64,000 nucleotides of DNA from Parasitella parasitica (Eukaryota > Mucoromycota > Mucoromycetes > Mucorales > Mucoraceae): contig MU619238.1 in the NCBI GenBank assembly GCA_025201805.1, positions 199,018 through 263,017 on the forward strand, read 5' to 3'. Shown here piece by piece: positions 33,422 to 43,522 of this stretch. Within the stretch, counting starts at the first letter, position 1. The number at the start of each line of letters is the position of its first letter. Position numbers and translations under genes: made by a program. The notes beneath the pieces are model-generated. The model was given only the letters and a program-made list of their open reading frames with translations, was not told where the DNA came from and searched no databases.

Positions 33422-34074
33422 AGATCAAGCATGCATTGTTGCATTAACTCTTTGAGATATATCTTATGTACACATCCACATATTTAAAATGTTGGACATT
33501 CATATGTTTACTACTATAGTGTAGGTCTATACCCGTTTTGTTCCGGTCTTTGGGGCCAACAGTAATGGCAGTAGCAGACCTTTCTAAGCGACAGGTCAGC
33601 ATTTTATTTTTTGTTATAGGTTGTATACCACCTTGCATACAATGATACTGATTTCTATCTAGACACGACATGTACACGTAAACTAATCAGTGTATTGCAA
33701 GGGAATTCAAAAACATATAAAATCACGTTTGATTTTATTATATGCATTATGGAAATTAAAATCAGCAGTACGCCAAAAGTAAATAAACACGGATAGGTTG
33801 CTCAAGAAAGTTAATAACAAGATGGGAGTAGCTCGAGCCTGAATGCATAATTTGATTGAGAACTTCCAGAGCTTATACCATGGATATCATTGGTAAATGC
33901 TAGAATGATATCATTTACTAACAAACAGAATTTTATATCGATTTCAAGGAAACGTGCAGCGGCAATAGCTATTTGTGTCACCAAAACTCGCATAAATTAA
34001 CGGTTTAAAGTAATCATCGAGGTGTCCCCACCTCCCTGTTGCTCAGAACAATACCCTCGATTCATGGATGTGTT

Positions 34075-34158
34075 CGACTTGACTTTTGGGCATTTTTCAA
34101 ATTCTTGAATTTTCGTCGACTTGACTTTTGGGTATTTTTCAAATTCTTGAATTTTCGT
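34075..34158. repeat. Two tandem copies of a 42-bp unit
   Basis: Unit begins CGACTTGACTTTTGGG and ends GAATTTTCGT; copy 1 is 34075-34116 and copy 2 is 34117-34158. The copies differ at a single position (GGGCATT versus GGGTATT). A partial third unit (CGACTTG) follows. Function unknown. Confidence 0.9.
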
Positions 34159-34785
34159 CGACTTGCCATGAGGCATTCCTCGTCAAAAATGTACAAAAGC
34201 CCTTTTTCGAAGTTTTGAGCCGAAAAAAGAGACTTTTTACTAATAGCAAGTTCTAGTAAAACATAATTGTGAAATATCGCTGCTTTATCTGATTAAGGTT
34301 GAGTTCTGATTTTTTTTTAGAATTGACTTTTTTCGATTTTTGTGTAAAAAAAAAATCATAACAAAAAATTGGATGGGATAGCTTGTTACGTATATTGCAT
34401 AGTTATTCAAACATATAACCTATTCTTATTCTTGAATTCGAGAATAAATAACTCTTGAGAGTTCAAATTGGTTCCAAAAAATTTCATTTTCAAGCTATCG
34501 TCATGCCTCCGCTTTTGCTTTTTTGAAGTTGACCATCTATGTGCAGTGAAACTCGAGCAATCCAACCCGTTGTAGTGGGTTTGTGCTAAGAAGACCTCGG
34601 TCAAAAAGATTGCGCTTTTTAATTAAATATGACGCTAGAAAACATGAATGGGTTATGCAGCATAAAGTGCAAAATGTCTCACCGTCATTTTTTTTTTTTT
34701 TTTGTTTTGCATGTCAGGGATTCAATTATTGCACATATATATATAATTAACCCATCTTCTTTGCATATTGCACTTGTACGACAAC

Positions 34786-35855
34786 ATGGTACAGCGCATC
34801 TTGGGGCTAGCAGCGTCTTTTTTTGTGTTTTCGTCCTTCATTCTCGAGCTATTCGTCATGATCGGCCAATTGTCCAACAAGCCGTTCTTGAATTTGATAT
34901 ACTTTTTGAAATCAAACAACCCGCAATACAATCTAAGCTACGGGTTTGGTCTATGGTATAATATGCCCACTAAGCTGACAGATGAAAAACAAACAAACAT
35001 GTAGCCTAAATACTTGCTTTACGTAGGTCTTACTGCCAGGGAACCTACAATGGACCCGTGGAAAGCTGCAGTCCGCCCAAGGCAGCATTTGACTGGTACA
35101 CTGCCCCAGGATTTTCTGATATGCTGCCAACATATGCCTCTAGCAGGCGTGTCAATGCACTATTCTTGGCACTTTTCATTCTCTACTTTATCGGATTGAT
35201 TTTCAGCTTCTTGTTATGGATTGCTACTCTGCCTGTATCAGTGTGCTGCTGCATAAAGAGATTTCGACACAATCCTGGCAATCGACCTATTGACATTACC
35301 ATGGCATTCCTCTGCGGACTGAATTTCCTGATTATGCTGGTTGTTTTGATACTAGCGCTTGTGTTGGTTATTGGCAGTGTCAAGGCAATTACAGGGGCTA
35401 GTATATACTGGGAAGGCTATGCAGGTAACGCCCTTTGGTTGACCATTGCATCAGCTGCCTCATTATTTTTAGCCACTGTTTGTTATTTATTCAAAGCATG
35501 CTGTCATGGCGGAACCTCATATGGTAAAGGTGGTAGTAGTAACGGCATCAGGGTTTCGCCTGATAACAACCACGCTTACAAAAGTCAGCCTTTTGATTTG
35601 ACACCTCATCAGCCATGTTACAATAATGACTCGCCTATGATTGCACATCGACAACCACAACCACAGCCTACGCTTCCTCAGCCGCATTTACTGCAACAGC
35701 CTGCACCCAGTAGAAACAACTTGTATCCTCAGCAACAGCAACAGCAACAAGATGTGTCTATTTCGAGTCTGTCGCAGCAGTACTCTCCAGGATTGCAGAC
35801 TCAATACTTGGATCCCATCTACGGATCTCACAATGCACATCCACCACCTAACTAG
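34786..35855 (+). CDS. Sur7/PalI-family membrane protein
   Basis: Four-span plasma-membrane protein of the eisosome/pH-sensing family (Sur7, PalI/Rim9). Exons 34786-34955 and 35027-35855 (71-nt intron) give 332 residues. TM1 is at residues 4-25 (ILGLAASFFVFSSFILELF). The extracellular loop has FGLWSYCQGTYNG with paired cysteines, including ESCSPP, the family signature, created by the splice. Three more membrane segments follow (FLALFILYFIGLIFSFLLW, ITMAFLCGLNFLIMLVVLIL, ALWLTIASAASLFLATV). The long cytosolic tail is His/Pro/Gln-rich with a QQQQQQQ tract and ends HPPPN. Rim9/PalI proteins also have such tails and act in the pH-response pathway; placing this one there rather than with Sur7 is uncertain. 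Confidence 0.88.
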
Positions 35856-35987
35856 CACTAAATGTCTCCAATGGATTTGGTTCTTGGACCAATCAGGGCA
35901 TTTAAATAGAGGAAATGGTGCTTTTTTTTTGTGGTTAAGCCTTGCGTGCTAAATCGAGTAATTTACAACGGGGGTGATACGAATCAG

Positions 35988-36046
<59 letters not shown>
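35988..36046. repeat. Poly-A homopolymer of 59 nt between convergent genes
   Basis: Uninterrupted run of about 59 A between the 3' ends of the Sur7/PalI-like gene and the cyclin gene. It is the longest homopolymer in the window. The exact length may be affected by sequencing. Confidence 0.9.
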
Positions 36047-36048
<2 letters not shown>

Positions 36049-36198
36049 AGAGAAAACAATAGTAAAATGGTGTTTTATTGAAAGTGTCATTGCTGCCAGA
36101 TGAAATGTGTATATATAAATGTGTGAGAGTGCAAATTATGTACAAATACTAATTTTGTGCTTTTTCAATAAATAAATAAAAAAAAAAAGGGTATTCCA

Positions 36199-36987
36199 TT
36201 ATTTCTCATCCTTTGGGGAAACTAGACCCAGTTTACGCTTTTTTGATACAGGCCGTCTATAGGGATCATAATGAGGAGGAGGAGTTCTATTTGGTCTTTT
36301 ATGGGGCTCGTTGGAGGATGTGTAGGGAGGAGTGAGAGGGAGGACGACGGATTGGGCTTCTGGCTTTGGGATGTGGGATGTGTTTGTGGCAGTTGCTGCG
36401 TGGATCATTGGCTCAGTCAGCTCTACAATCTCCAGCGATGTGTTTATTGAATGCTCCAGTAGTTGGTCTGCGTATAGTTGGATGTCTTGCACTGGTATAT
36501 AAAGCTGGAAATCAAGCAAAAACAGCAGCTCCAGCTCCAGCTGGTTCAGCTCGACAAGAGGAATGCCGCCGACTTTGGCATATCTGCTGTTTGCGTAAAA
36601 GATGTCTGAAGTGAATTTGGAAGCGATGACGATGCTGCAGAGAGAGATACGGTCAGTGATGATTAATATTAACAATAAAAAAAAAAAGGGCATTTACCTC
36701 GTAATCAGCAGTCTGTGTATATTGTACGAGTTGATTGTAAATCCGTTGTCCAGCTTTGCTATTCTGTCAAAGAAGATCAGCATGGACAGCAGGGCTTCGT
36801 TTGTAAAGGGGGCAAATCTGTGGATCCTTGACAAGTAGGAAAGCACAGAGATGTTGGGTATGGCTCTTGAATGAAAGTAGGTGATTTGCGTGGTTGGCAA
36901 TTGGTTGTTTGTCGTCAGCATTGAGTCGAGAAGACTGGAGACGATCTTGATCAGATGTTGAGTGGGGAACCCGACAATGTTCATCAT
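36199..36987 (-). CDS. Pho80-type cyclin
   Basis: Partner of a Pho85-class cyclin-dependent kinase. Exons 36987-36698 and 36634-36199 (63-nt intron, GTAAAT...TGCAG) give 241 residues. Start MMNIVGFPTQHLIKIVSS. The cyclin box is complete: FHSRAIPNISVLSYLSRIHR, EALLSMLIFFDRIAK, YNIHRLLITSIVIASKF, SRYAKVGGIPLVELNQLELE and FLLDFQLYI. The pieces RLLITSIVIASKF and YAKVGGI are signature motifs of PHO80-like cyclins. The C-terminal tail is Pro/Thr-rich with possible nuclear localisation signals (RPVSKKRKL). Pathway membership (phosphate, glycogen or cell cycle) cannot be decided. Divergent from the methyltransferase gene at 37242 (254 nt apart). Confidence 0.92.
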
Positions 36988-37241
36988 TTGGAAAGGGAGA
37001 AGAAAGGCATGAATGGGAGAGGGAGACAAGAGAAAATTACGGCCCTTTATATACTCACTCTTCAAAAAAAGAACATTCAGTAGAACCCTTTTTTCCAGAC
37101 AATTTAATTTTAGGCTTATACAGCAGCCCGCGTGCCGTGTTCTCATGCAGTTGATTGGGTTGGCAGCATTTCAAACAGAGTGTCGAATGAAAATTCAGCG
37201 AAACTCTTTTTCTTCTTCCATGGCAGTACCCTACCGTATAA
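36988..37241. promoter_or_regulatory. Bidirectional promoter region, cyclin and MTA1-like genes
   Basis: A 254-nt spacer between divergently transcribed genes. It contains a possible TATA-like TTTATATACTCAC at about 37043-37055. Spacing suggests shared chromatin control; not tested. Confidence 0.35.
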
Positions 37242-38028
37242 ATGTCGCTGCATTCACTGCTGAAAAGGGAGCTGCAGTTGCAGCAAGACATCGCTGCGCT
37301 GCAGTCAGAGATAGACAATCTGGAGACGAAAGCCGACATCGACGGCCAAGAGACAGAGCAATTCAGGGCACCAGCGTGGTGCATTCCAATCAAGGCCAAT
37401 GTTATGACGTTTGAGTGGGATGTGAGTATATACACATGTGTGTGTGGGGGGGGGGGCTACTACCGTACTACTCATAACTGAATTTGGACCATGCCAGCGC
37501 TTGGCAGAAATAGCTCAGTTCGACGTTATCTTGGTCGACCCTCCGTGTCAGCTTGCTACCAACACACCCACACGGGGAGTGGCGATCTCATACGAGCAAC
37601 TGCCAGATGCAAGCATCGCAGAGCTGCCGATACCCAAACTGCAAGAGAATGGATTCCTATTCCTGTGGGTCATCAACAGCAAATACACCAAGGGATTCGA
37701 GCTGATGGCCAAGTGGGGCTACACCTACGTCGATGAGATCACCTGGGTGAAGCAGACAGTGAATCGACGCTTGGCCAAAGGACATGGCTACTATCTGCAG
37801 CACGCAAAAGAGACATGTCTTGTGGGCAAGAAAGGGCAGGATCCAGCCAACTGCAGCCATTCCCTCTCCTCCGATGTCATTTGCTCAGAGAGAAGAGGGC
37901 AGAGCCAGAAACCCGAGGAATTGTATCAATTGATCGAACAGCTTGTGCCAAATGGAAGGTATTTGGAGATATTCGGTCGAAAGAACAATCTGCGTGATTA
38001 TTGGGTAACAATTGGAAATGAGCTTTGA
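37242..38028 (+). CDS. mta1: MT-A70 / MTA1-like adenine methyltransferase, DPPC variant
   Basis: Belongs to the METTL3/IME4 superfamily, SAM-dependent N6-adenine methyltransferases. MTA1 is the ciliate and early-diverging fungal DNA N6-adenine enzyme. Exons 37242-37421 and 37498-38028 (76-nt intron containing an 11-nt G run) give 236 residues, short compared with full MTA1. The N-terminal coiled region starts MSLHSLLKRELQLQQDIAAL. The spliced start of the catalytic domain is TFEWDRLAEIAQFDVILVDP. The catalytic motif reads DPPC rather than DPPW (codon TGT). Other conserved blocks are present: GFLFLWVINSKY, EITWVKQTVNRRLAKGHGYY, LQHAKETCLVGKKG, KPEELYQLIEQL and RYLEIFGRKNNLRDYWV. The target-recognition and RNA/DNA preference are inferred. 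Normal DPPW would need a single base change. Confidence 0.9.
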
Positions 38029-38050
38029 GGTTTTTATTTCATGATTTTTT

Positions 38051-38341
38051 TCATGGAAACATGGTGCGTTGGTAATAAAGACGTGCATTTGCAACTTGAG
38101 TCATCAACTGATTGTGTTTTTCATTGCACTTGTCGATATAGTTTATGACCTGCAGCAGGCGTTGGGATCTCTGCTGGGCCTTTACAGGATCAATGTAGCC
38201 GCCTGTTATTTCGGCCAAACTGATATGGATGACTTCTGGGCCGTGTGATTGCTGCGATGGCGCTTCAACATCGATTAGTTTGATCAAATCATTTTGCGCA
38301 GTTTCTTGCTCGCAGCTGCTGTTTGGTGGTTGGTTTTGCAT
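38051..38341 (-). CDS. Unknown small protein, 96 residues
   Basis: Start MQNQPPNSSCEQETAQNDLI at 38341; an upstream in-frame ATG encodes a Phe/Leu-rich stretch that looks like untranslated sequence. The C-terminal half is helical, with TGGYIDPVKAQQRSQRLLQV and KCNEKHNQLMTQVANARLYY, giving a plausible coiled coil. It is intronless, ends 22 nt from the stop of the convergent methyltransferase gene, and has another small gene just upstream. No family is recognised. Confidence 0.55.
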   Translation of the reverse strand: MQNQPPNSSCEQETAQNDLIKLIDVEAPSQQSHGPEVIHISLAEITGGYIDPVKAQQRSQRLLQVINYIDKCNEKHNQLMTQVANARLYYQRTMFP

Positions 38342-38433
38342 GTGTTTTGGAGGAAGCGGCAAGAGTAGCAAAAAGAGGAGACGAGAGAAGGGAGGAATAC
38401 TTTGATCAGTTTTACAGGACAGTGACAAGTTTG

Positions 38434-38856
38434 TTAAATTATTTTTTTATTGGGAGAATTCGGCAATATCAGTGCTGGCATGAAGACGGGTGCTGGCGAT
38501 TGGAGTGCGGGTGTAGCGCCTAGAAAGCCATTGTTTTCGCCAGTGACAAAACCACCACTTTTCGCTTCTCGAGTGATGGCAGACATGCCGGGATGCTGAT
38601 CGGGCATCGGCGGCTTACCGTTATGATGGAACATGGGTATTGATGATCTTCGTCGTCGACTATCAAACGAAAGGCTATCGCTATTCTTCAATGCTATCAT
38701 GTAATCTGGGCTGTCAATCATGACGAAATCGTGCCATATGTGCTTGGCATTCCTTTGAGTAATATAACTTCGTTTCTTGTATAGGACAACGGCTAGTGTG
38801 ATCATGATGATAATTAATATTACTGATAGGACGATGACTAATGTTACAGCTGCCAT
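38434..38856 (-). CDS. Single-span membrane protein, unknown function
   Basis: 140 residues. Start MAAVTLVIVLSVILIIIMIT immediately opens a strong membrane segment (residues 4-26) with a short N-terminal tail, followed by a basic cytosolic stretch YKKRSYITQRNAKHIWHDFV. The middle has FDSRRRRSSIPMFHHNG with basic residues before SS, a plausible phosphorylation site. The tail is Pro/Gly-rich. Upstream in-frame codons add only UTR-like sequence. No domain is recognised; the topology looks like a signal-anchor or type III membrane protein. Confidence 0.6.
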   Translation of the reverse strand: MAAVTLVIVLSVILIIIMITLAVVLYKKRSYITQRNAKHIWHDFVMIDSPDYMIALKNSDSLSFDSRRRRSSIPMFHHNGKPPMPDQHPGMSAITREAKSGGFVTGENNGFLGATPALQSPAPVFMPALILPNSPNKKII

Positions 38857-39308
38857 TTTTTTTCTAGGAATACGGGAGAGGAAAAGAAGTGTGTAGCGAA
38901 ATTCAACTTGCTGAAGCAAGACAATGTGTTGTCAAATGAATACGTTTAATTACTGTTGGCTCACAGGAGTATATATCTACACATCTCCTTATTCCTCCCC
39001 CCCCCCCTCCTCCAAGATAGTCTCTATAACTTTATCTTTCTTTATTATTCATTATTCATATATCCCAAACAAACCAAGCAAATACCATTTTATCATATTA
39101 AGATTGCAATTATCCGTGTACATCGCTCCTTTTTCCGCGTCTCCTTTCTTGCCATTTTGACCCTGATTGACATTGAATATTATATACATCTCATAAATAA
39201 CGTGCACAATATGATTCCCCGTTTTGATTCCATGCAAAATGAACGTAGATCATTTTAAAGTTGCTTTATTCTGCATGTGTTGGTATCCTTTTCTGTCAAG
39301 CTAATTTC

Positions 39309-39655
39309 CTAGAGATATACACCAGCTGCGTTGGAAGCAAAAATAGCACCAAATCCAAGCAAAGTAGATGCTATGGCCGCTGATTGCAGTTGCTGGGTAA
39401 GAGGTGTCTTGTTTCCTTGGCTGTGTTGCATGTTAGTATAGAGCGCATATCGTTGTTTGACAGCATACGTACATGATGAAACTACCGGCTGCCAAGAGAC
39501 CAGCAGAGATGGTAACCAAGGTAACTAGTGGATATGCAGCAGTTGGGATGGGTGCACTGATAGGAGAACCAGCCATCCAATCTTCCTATTTTAACGTATC
39601 AGTAAAGGGCCTTTGTTCCTGTACGATTTCTTATTCAATTTACGAGTGCAGTCAT
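39309..39655 (-). CDS. ost5: Ost5/TMEM258-like oligosaccharyltransferase subunit
   Basis: Small ER membrane subunit of the complex that N-glycosylates nascent proteins. Three exons, the first only MTAL (ATG at 39653-39655, intron GTAAAT...AAATAG). The middle exon gives EDWMAGSPISAPIPTAAYPL and the first membrane helix, and the last gives the second helix, TLLGFGAIFASNAAGVYL, with stop at 39309-39311. Total 78 residues with two membrane helices, close to the 79-residue TMEM258. The motif GFG near the second helix and an aromatic-Leu terminus fit the family. Identification depends on the splice model but is consistent. Divergent from the Mim1-like gene 219 nt away. Confidence 0.8.
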
Positions 39656-39873
39656 TGTCGGTGAATGTGTAGTATGAATATAAAAAAGAAATGGATACAA
39701 ATGAAGAAAGAAAAAAAGACGTGTAATGGCTGCAATATTGCTTGTAAAACAGTAATATGATTGGGCAATGTAGGCACTGCTCACGCTGACGTTCTTTTCA
39801 AACACATTTTGGTCTCTCTAATTCCAACCCCAAAAAACAAACTCGACTCTCTTGATAAACGAACAAACAAACA

Positions 39874-40206
39874 ATGTCAGCCTCCGTAAGGTCTAATATT
39901 AGCAACAACAACACTGGAGCACTCATTCAACGTGAAGCGTGGTACCGTAACCCTACCCTCCTCTGGATCCTAAAAGCAGCAGCTATTAATTTTGTAATGC
40001 CCTTTTTCAACGGTGTCATGCTTGGCTTTGGTGAAATTTTAGCAAACGAGGCCATTTTCAAGTACGGTTGGTTTGGCTATGCTAGACCGCAATTAGGTAT
40101 CAATGCTATTCCTGCGAGTTCCACAAAAGACTATAGAAAATCTATCGAAGCGCAAATCAAACACGAACAAAGCAAGGAAAAGGACAAGCTTTTGCGTTTA
40201 GATTAA
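39874..40206 (+). CDS. mim1: Mim1/TOM13-like mitochondrial outer membrane insertase
   Basis: Outer-membrane factor for insertion of alpha-helical proteins in mitochondria. Intronless, 110 residues. Core segment TLLWILKAAAINFVMPFFNG followed by VMLGFGEILANEAIFKYGWF matches the signature of the MIM1/TOM13 family (N-x(3)-PF-NG-x-MLGFGE). The single helix carries small residues (AAA, G) as in Mim1. The tail after the helix is charged (EAQIKHEQSKEKDKLLRLD). The N-terminus is Ser/Asn-rich and soluble. The upstream start region carries A-rich and CAAACAAACAAAC sequence, consistent with a strong initiation context. The family is fungal-specific, supporting the organism call. Confidence 0.9.
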   Translation: MSASVRSNISNNNTGALIQREAWYRNPTLLWILKAAAINFVMPFFNGVMLGFGEILANEAIFKYGWFGYARPQLGINAIPASSTKDYRKSIEAQIKHEQSKEKDKLLRLD

Positions 40207-41187
40207 CCAAAGGACATACGTTTTGCATGTATAGATTATTATACCTCTTTAAATAAATAACTTGTAAACTTTTGAAGATAGCAGCATTATTACCGTTTTG
40301 CTGGCAATCGCCTATAGATGGACTAATTGTTCATAATCCTATCAAGATATGATAGGCACAGTTGATACAGCCAGTTCTTGCAATGAGGCATAGTTAGTTG
40401 TATATTGATGCCGACTTTCAGTTGAATGATTTTATCCCTGTGAATTTTTGATCAAGCATTATAGATTCCAATCTGTCGTCGGCTTCTTGTGCCTTGGCAA
40501 CACATTGCAGCTTCTGATTCTCCTCAATATATTTACATTGACGTCTTGGTCATACCTCAATCATGTATATTTAAAACTTTAGCAAAACTCTCATTTCACA
40601 GATAATATACACGTTTGTATTGCTAACAACTTATTAGCAGTTCTTATTGACGGCTGATTGAGAAACGTATTGGCATTGACCATTCAACCACCATAAGGTG
40701 TATATTTGATCTGGCTACTACCAATATCTTTTGTTCTTACTTGGGCCTACTAAATCATATGAGTGAATCATCTCCTCGATTTTTTTTCAAGACACTTCTC
40801 ATCCTGCTTTTATGCAGACTATCGATACCCTACAATGTATGATAGATCACAATTTTTACGCACATAAGGATAATGTTAGGTTGCGTTGTGAAATGTTACC
40901 TCCATGTCACAGTTTGCCGCTAAGACTAAGTTGTAAAAAGTATGCAAAACCTTGCAGAGTTGAAGTTGAATAAGAAAAATTGAAGCCGTTTCTTTTGGCT
41001 AATGTTTTTGGTCTTATAATGGCTTAAAGTAGTGTCATTTACCAGCTATGCATAAACAATACGCAATTTACCTTGTTGAAAACCGTTTTGCATTCGCTTT
41101 TTGATAGCCATTCAATATCAAATCTCTTGGAAAATAAAATGAAACAGGCCATGGGTAAGGTAATCTACACCCAGCAGCTCCATTGTT
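40207..41187. other. Intergenic region; one weak coding-like piece
   Basis: No supported gene. A minus-strand stretch at about 40420-40545 reads like a helical C-terminal exon (KYIEENQKLQCVAKAQEADD then RLESIMLDQKFTG) but is not linked to a clear upstream exon. The rest is AT-rich. Confidence 0.35.
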
Positions 41188-42096
41188 TTGTGTGTTAATC
41201 TTTACGCCTTCATTGCACATGTCAAGAACCCTAATCAATTCCCAAGATTGCTCGAGATGAATTGCTATCTTGTGAATGCTCTTACATTACATGATGAGAA
41301 TAAAATTATCCTTACTATACTTGTGGCAAACGAAATAACGCAAAAGTTCAGATATCCAAAGAAGATCACTTTCAGTATTTTTGGTGGTGAGTCATCTCAT
41401 GCGAATTGGGTTCAAGTAATCATGAAAGAGCTTTCAACTAGGGGGGGGGGAGGGGCAGTCAGCGATGTTTGTAGCAAAAGTAATATTCTCCAAAACGTGT
41501 TGGTATAAAATATATATACATATACATGCATTAACATTGATTTGCATGTATCTACAGGATAGCCACGAAAAGTTTGGAGGCAACTTTCCTTCTATCAAGA
41601 CGGTGTCATTTGGAAATGGTGCAAAATACGTAAATGTATTCAAAAAAAAACCACCAGACAAGCACCGTTGGCATCTACTAATGCAGGTATCCTAAGAGAG
41701 TAATTGGGTCAACATTTGAGCAAGGTAAAGCCAAACCCCGATACATATGCTGTATTTTACTAATACTAATACTTGGAAGATGGCTCAGGCTATCGGGATA
41801 CTATAGAATTATTTGGATCAAAAGAGATTGATGTCGCCATATGTGATTATTTCTGCGCAAGTTGCCAAGAAGCATGCATTACACTGGAGATACCATTTAT
41901 TGTCACATCCAGTATTGGCGCAAGTCCGGATTCTCAGGCTCCTTCTGTCAACAGCAATGCGTTATTCGTCAAAACCCCCTTCCGCGTGTGGCAAGAGAGA
42001 AGGACGGTTTCTCCATATAAACAAAAAATACTACGACATAAAAACATCACCGAGGAAGTAACTGATAAATACGTATTGTTTCAACAAACTTGCTGA
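41188..42096 (+). pseudogene. Broken UDP-glucosyltransferase gene (N-terminal part only)
   Basis: Remains of a UGT of the fungal UDP-glycosyltransferase type. Recognisable pieces are KKITFSIFGGESSHANWVQV and IMKELSTRG (the N-terminal acceptor-domain start), DSHEKFGGNFPSIKTVSFGN and DVAICDYFCASCQEACITLE with IPFIVTSS. These are separated by introns ending CTACAG and ending before ATGGCTC. Damage: at a 10-nt G run (41441-41450) the frame is shifted, so the segment that should continue toward FVAKDSHEKF is in another frame. The whole C-terminal UDP-sugar-binding half with its signature is missing; after about 42000 the sequence has no homology to the family. Signal peptide unclear. Confidence 0.6.
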
Positions 42097-43522
42097 TGTC
42101 TTTCTGAACAAGAAAAGAATATAGGCCTGCCCTCGATGAGGGCTATATTCGGTAAATTCAGAAACTTTATAAAGCTTATTACTATCAGAAACTCATCCTC
42201 TTTTTCTTCTATATAATTTTTTTACAACATAACCATCTCCTTTGTTGGTACGTATGCAATTACTCTTTGCGCTATTTTTTATTAACGGTCTTAACATTGT
42301 GGCTTTCGTTTGGTCTCATAGTTCATTTACTCTATCAGTATCAATAGGTTCCAACATTGAGTTCAAATTAAAAGTAAATCTAGTGTAAGCAGAGATGCTG
42401 ATTTGGTGGGAGAAGTTGCTTTTATGCCTCAACAGGCTCTGCTTTTGCATCGTAGAAATGTAAAGCATGATTTGTCATACATTAAAGCTCGCAATCTAGA
42501 CGTTTTTGCGTTTGGGCTGGCGGTAATTAGCTGTCAGGAAAAGAATACAGAAAGTAGCCTCCTATCCATTTCTTTAGAAACATAACGTTGATGCAATAAC
42601 AAAAAAAAAAAAGAATTGACAGAGAGGGTGGTTTATCATTGGCATGGGCAAGTTGAAAAATTGGTATATTGAAAGAGTAAAGAAATGATTGTTTTTTTTT
42701 TTTGCTTTTGCTTTTGCTTTTGCTTTTGCTTTTGCTATACTTGATAATTTGGTAGGAAATTTTTGATATATGCGCCGCCCAGTGGAGAGAAATCATGTAT
42801 AAGGCAAGCAGCAGTATAAAGCATGGCTTGGTTTGTTCTTTGTTCAAAGCTACAGGCATTTGCATATGCCTATTTCTACTAGAGCTTTGAGGAGTGGCAC
42901 GTGTATGTAATTGATGTATATCCTGAAATTGCATAATTTGGTATGCGGCAGCATGTAATCCCAAACTTCGTGCCTGAATACCACTACGCAACATTTTGAG
43001 AAATCGCAACAACCCAGCAACAATGAATACAGCGTTAAGCACATGAGAAGATAACAAGTATTATGGTCGAGTATTCTAGCTGTTGTTAATTTGTTCACAA
43101 TATGTCACGCTTGATGGAGCAAGAGATTTACCTCTCGAATTTATATGCAACGAAAGAGGGCTTTTATCAGAGTCAGAATTTGTCCCGCGCGGTCTTCCAT
43201 GACCTGCCAAAACCCGTACATTTGCACTCGAATACACTGATTTCTTTATTCCAAAAAATCTGGACGTTGTCTACACCTAACAACCCCCTTTTTTTTTTTT
43301 TTTTTTTTCAGGATTGATTCTAATTCATGTGTACATTACAAAGATGGCCCTTTTCCCTCAGATCAACCAATGGCAAAAGATGAACAATGTGCCAACACAT
43401 GTTAAATAGGAAACGATCACATTTCTAATTATCAGGCCCGCCCTTTAAAAGGCGTTTGATGCTCCTATCCTAGCATTTTTTCCCTCTTTCTTTTCCACAC
43501 CAAACTTGAATAGCTAAGAATA
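42097..43522. other. Intergenic region with a CTTTTG repeat
   Basis: No supported gene. It contains six tandem CTTTTG units (42704-42735) and T runs. A short minus-strand ORF (42850-43098) has no domain; a plus-strand frame at 42403-42585 carries DVFAFGL, which I rejected as a kinase fragment. Confidence 0.45.
42704..42735. repeat. CTTTTG hexanucleotide tandem repeat
   Basis: About five to six perfect units of GCTTTT/CTTTTG, encoding KSKSKS on the opposite strand of an unsupported ORF. Confidence 0.9.

Larger units (their letters stand above)
33000..34785. other. Intergenic region with homopolymer and tandem repeat
   Basis: Holds a 31-nt A run (33389-33419) and a two-copy 42-bp tandem repeat (34075-34158), with otherwise AT-rich sequence. 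ORFs at 33444-33677, 33811-33993 and 34407-34604 (minus) have no domain and overlap repeat-like stretches. Sequence from 34180 to 34380 resembles AT-rich noncoding repeats (long runs of GAAAAAA and TTTTTTCG). No gene called. Confidence 0.45.

Noticed and set aside
42403-42585. Frame with DVFAFGL resembling a protein kinase subdomain
   Set aside because: No APE, DFG or HRD motifs nearby and a stop follows; a chance match is likely.
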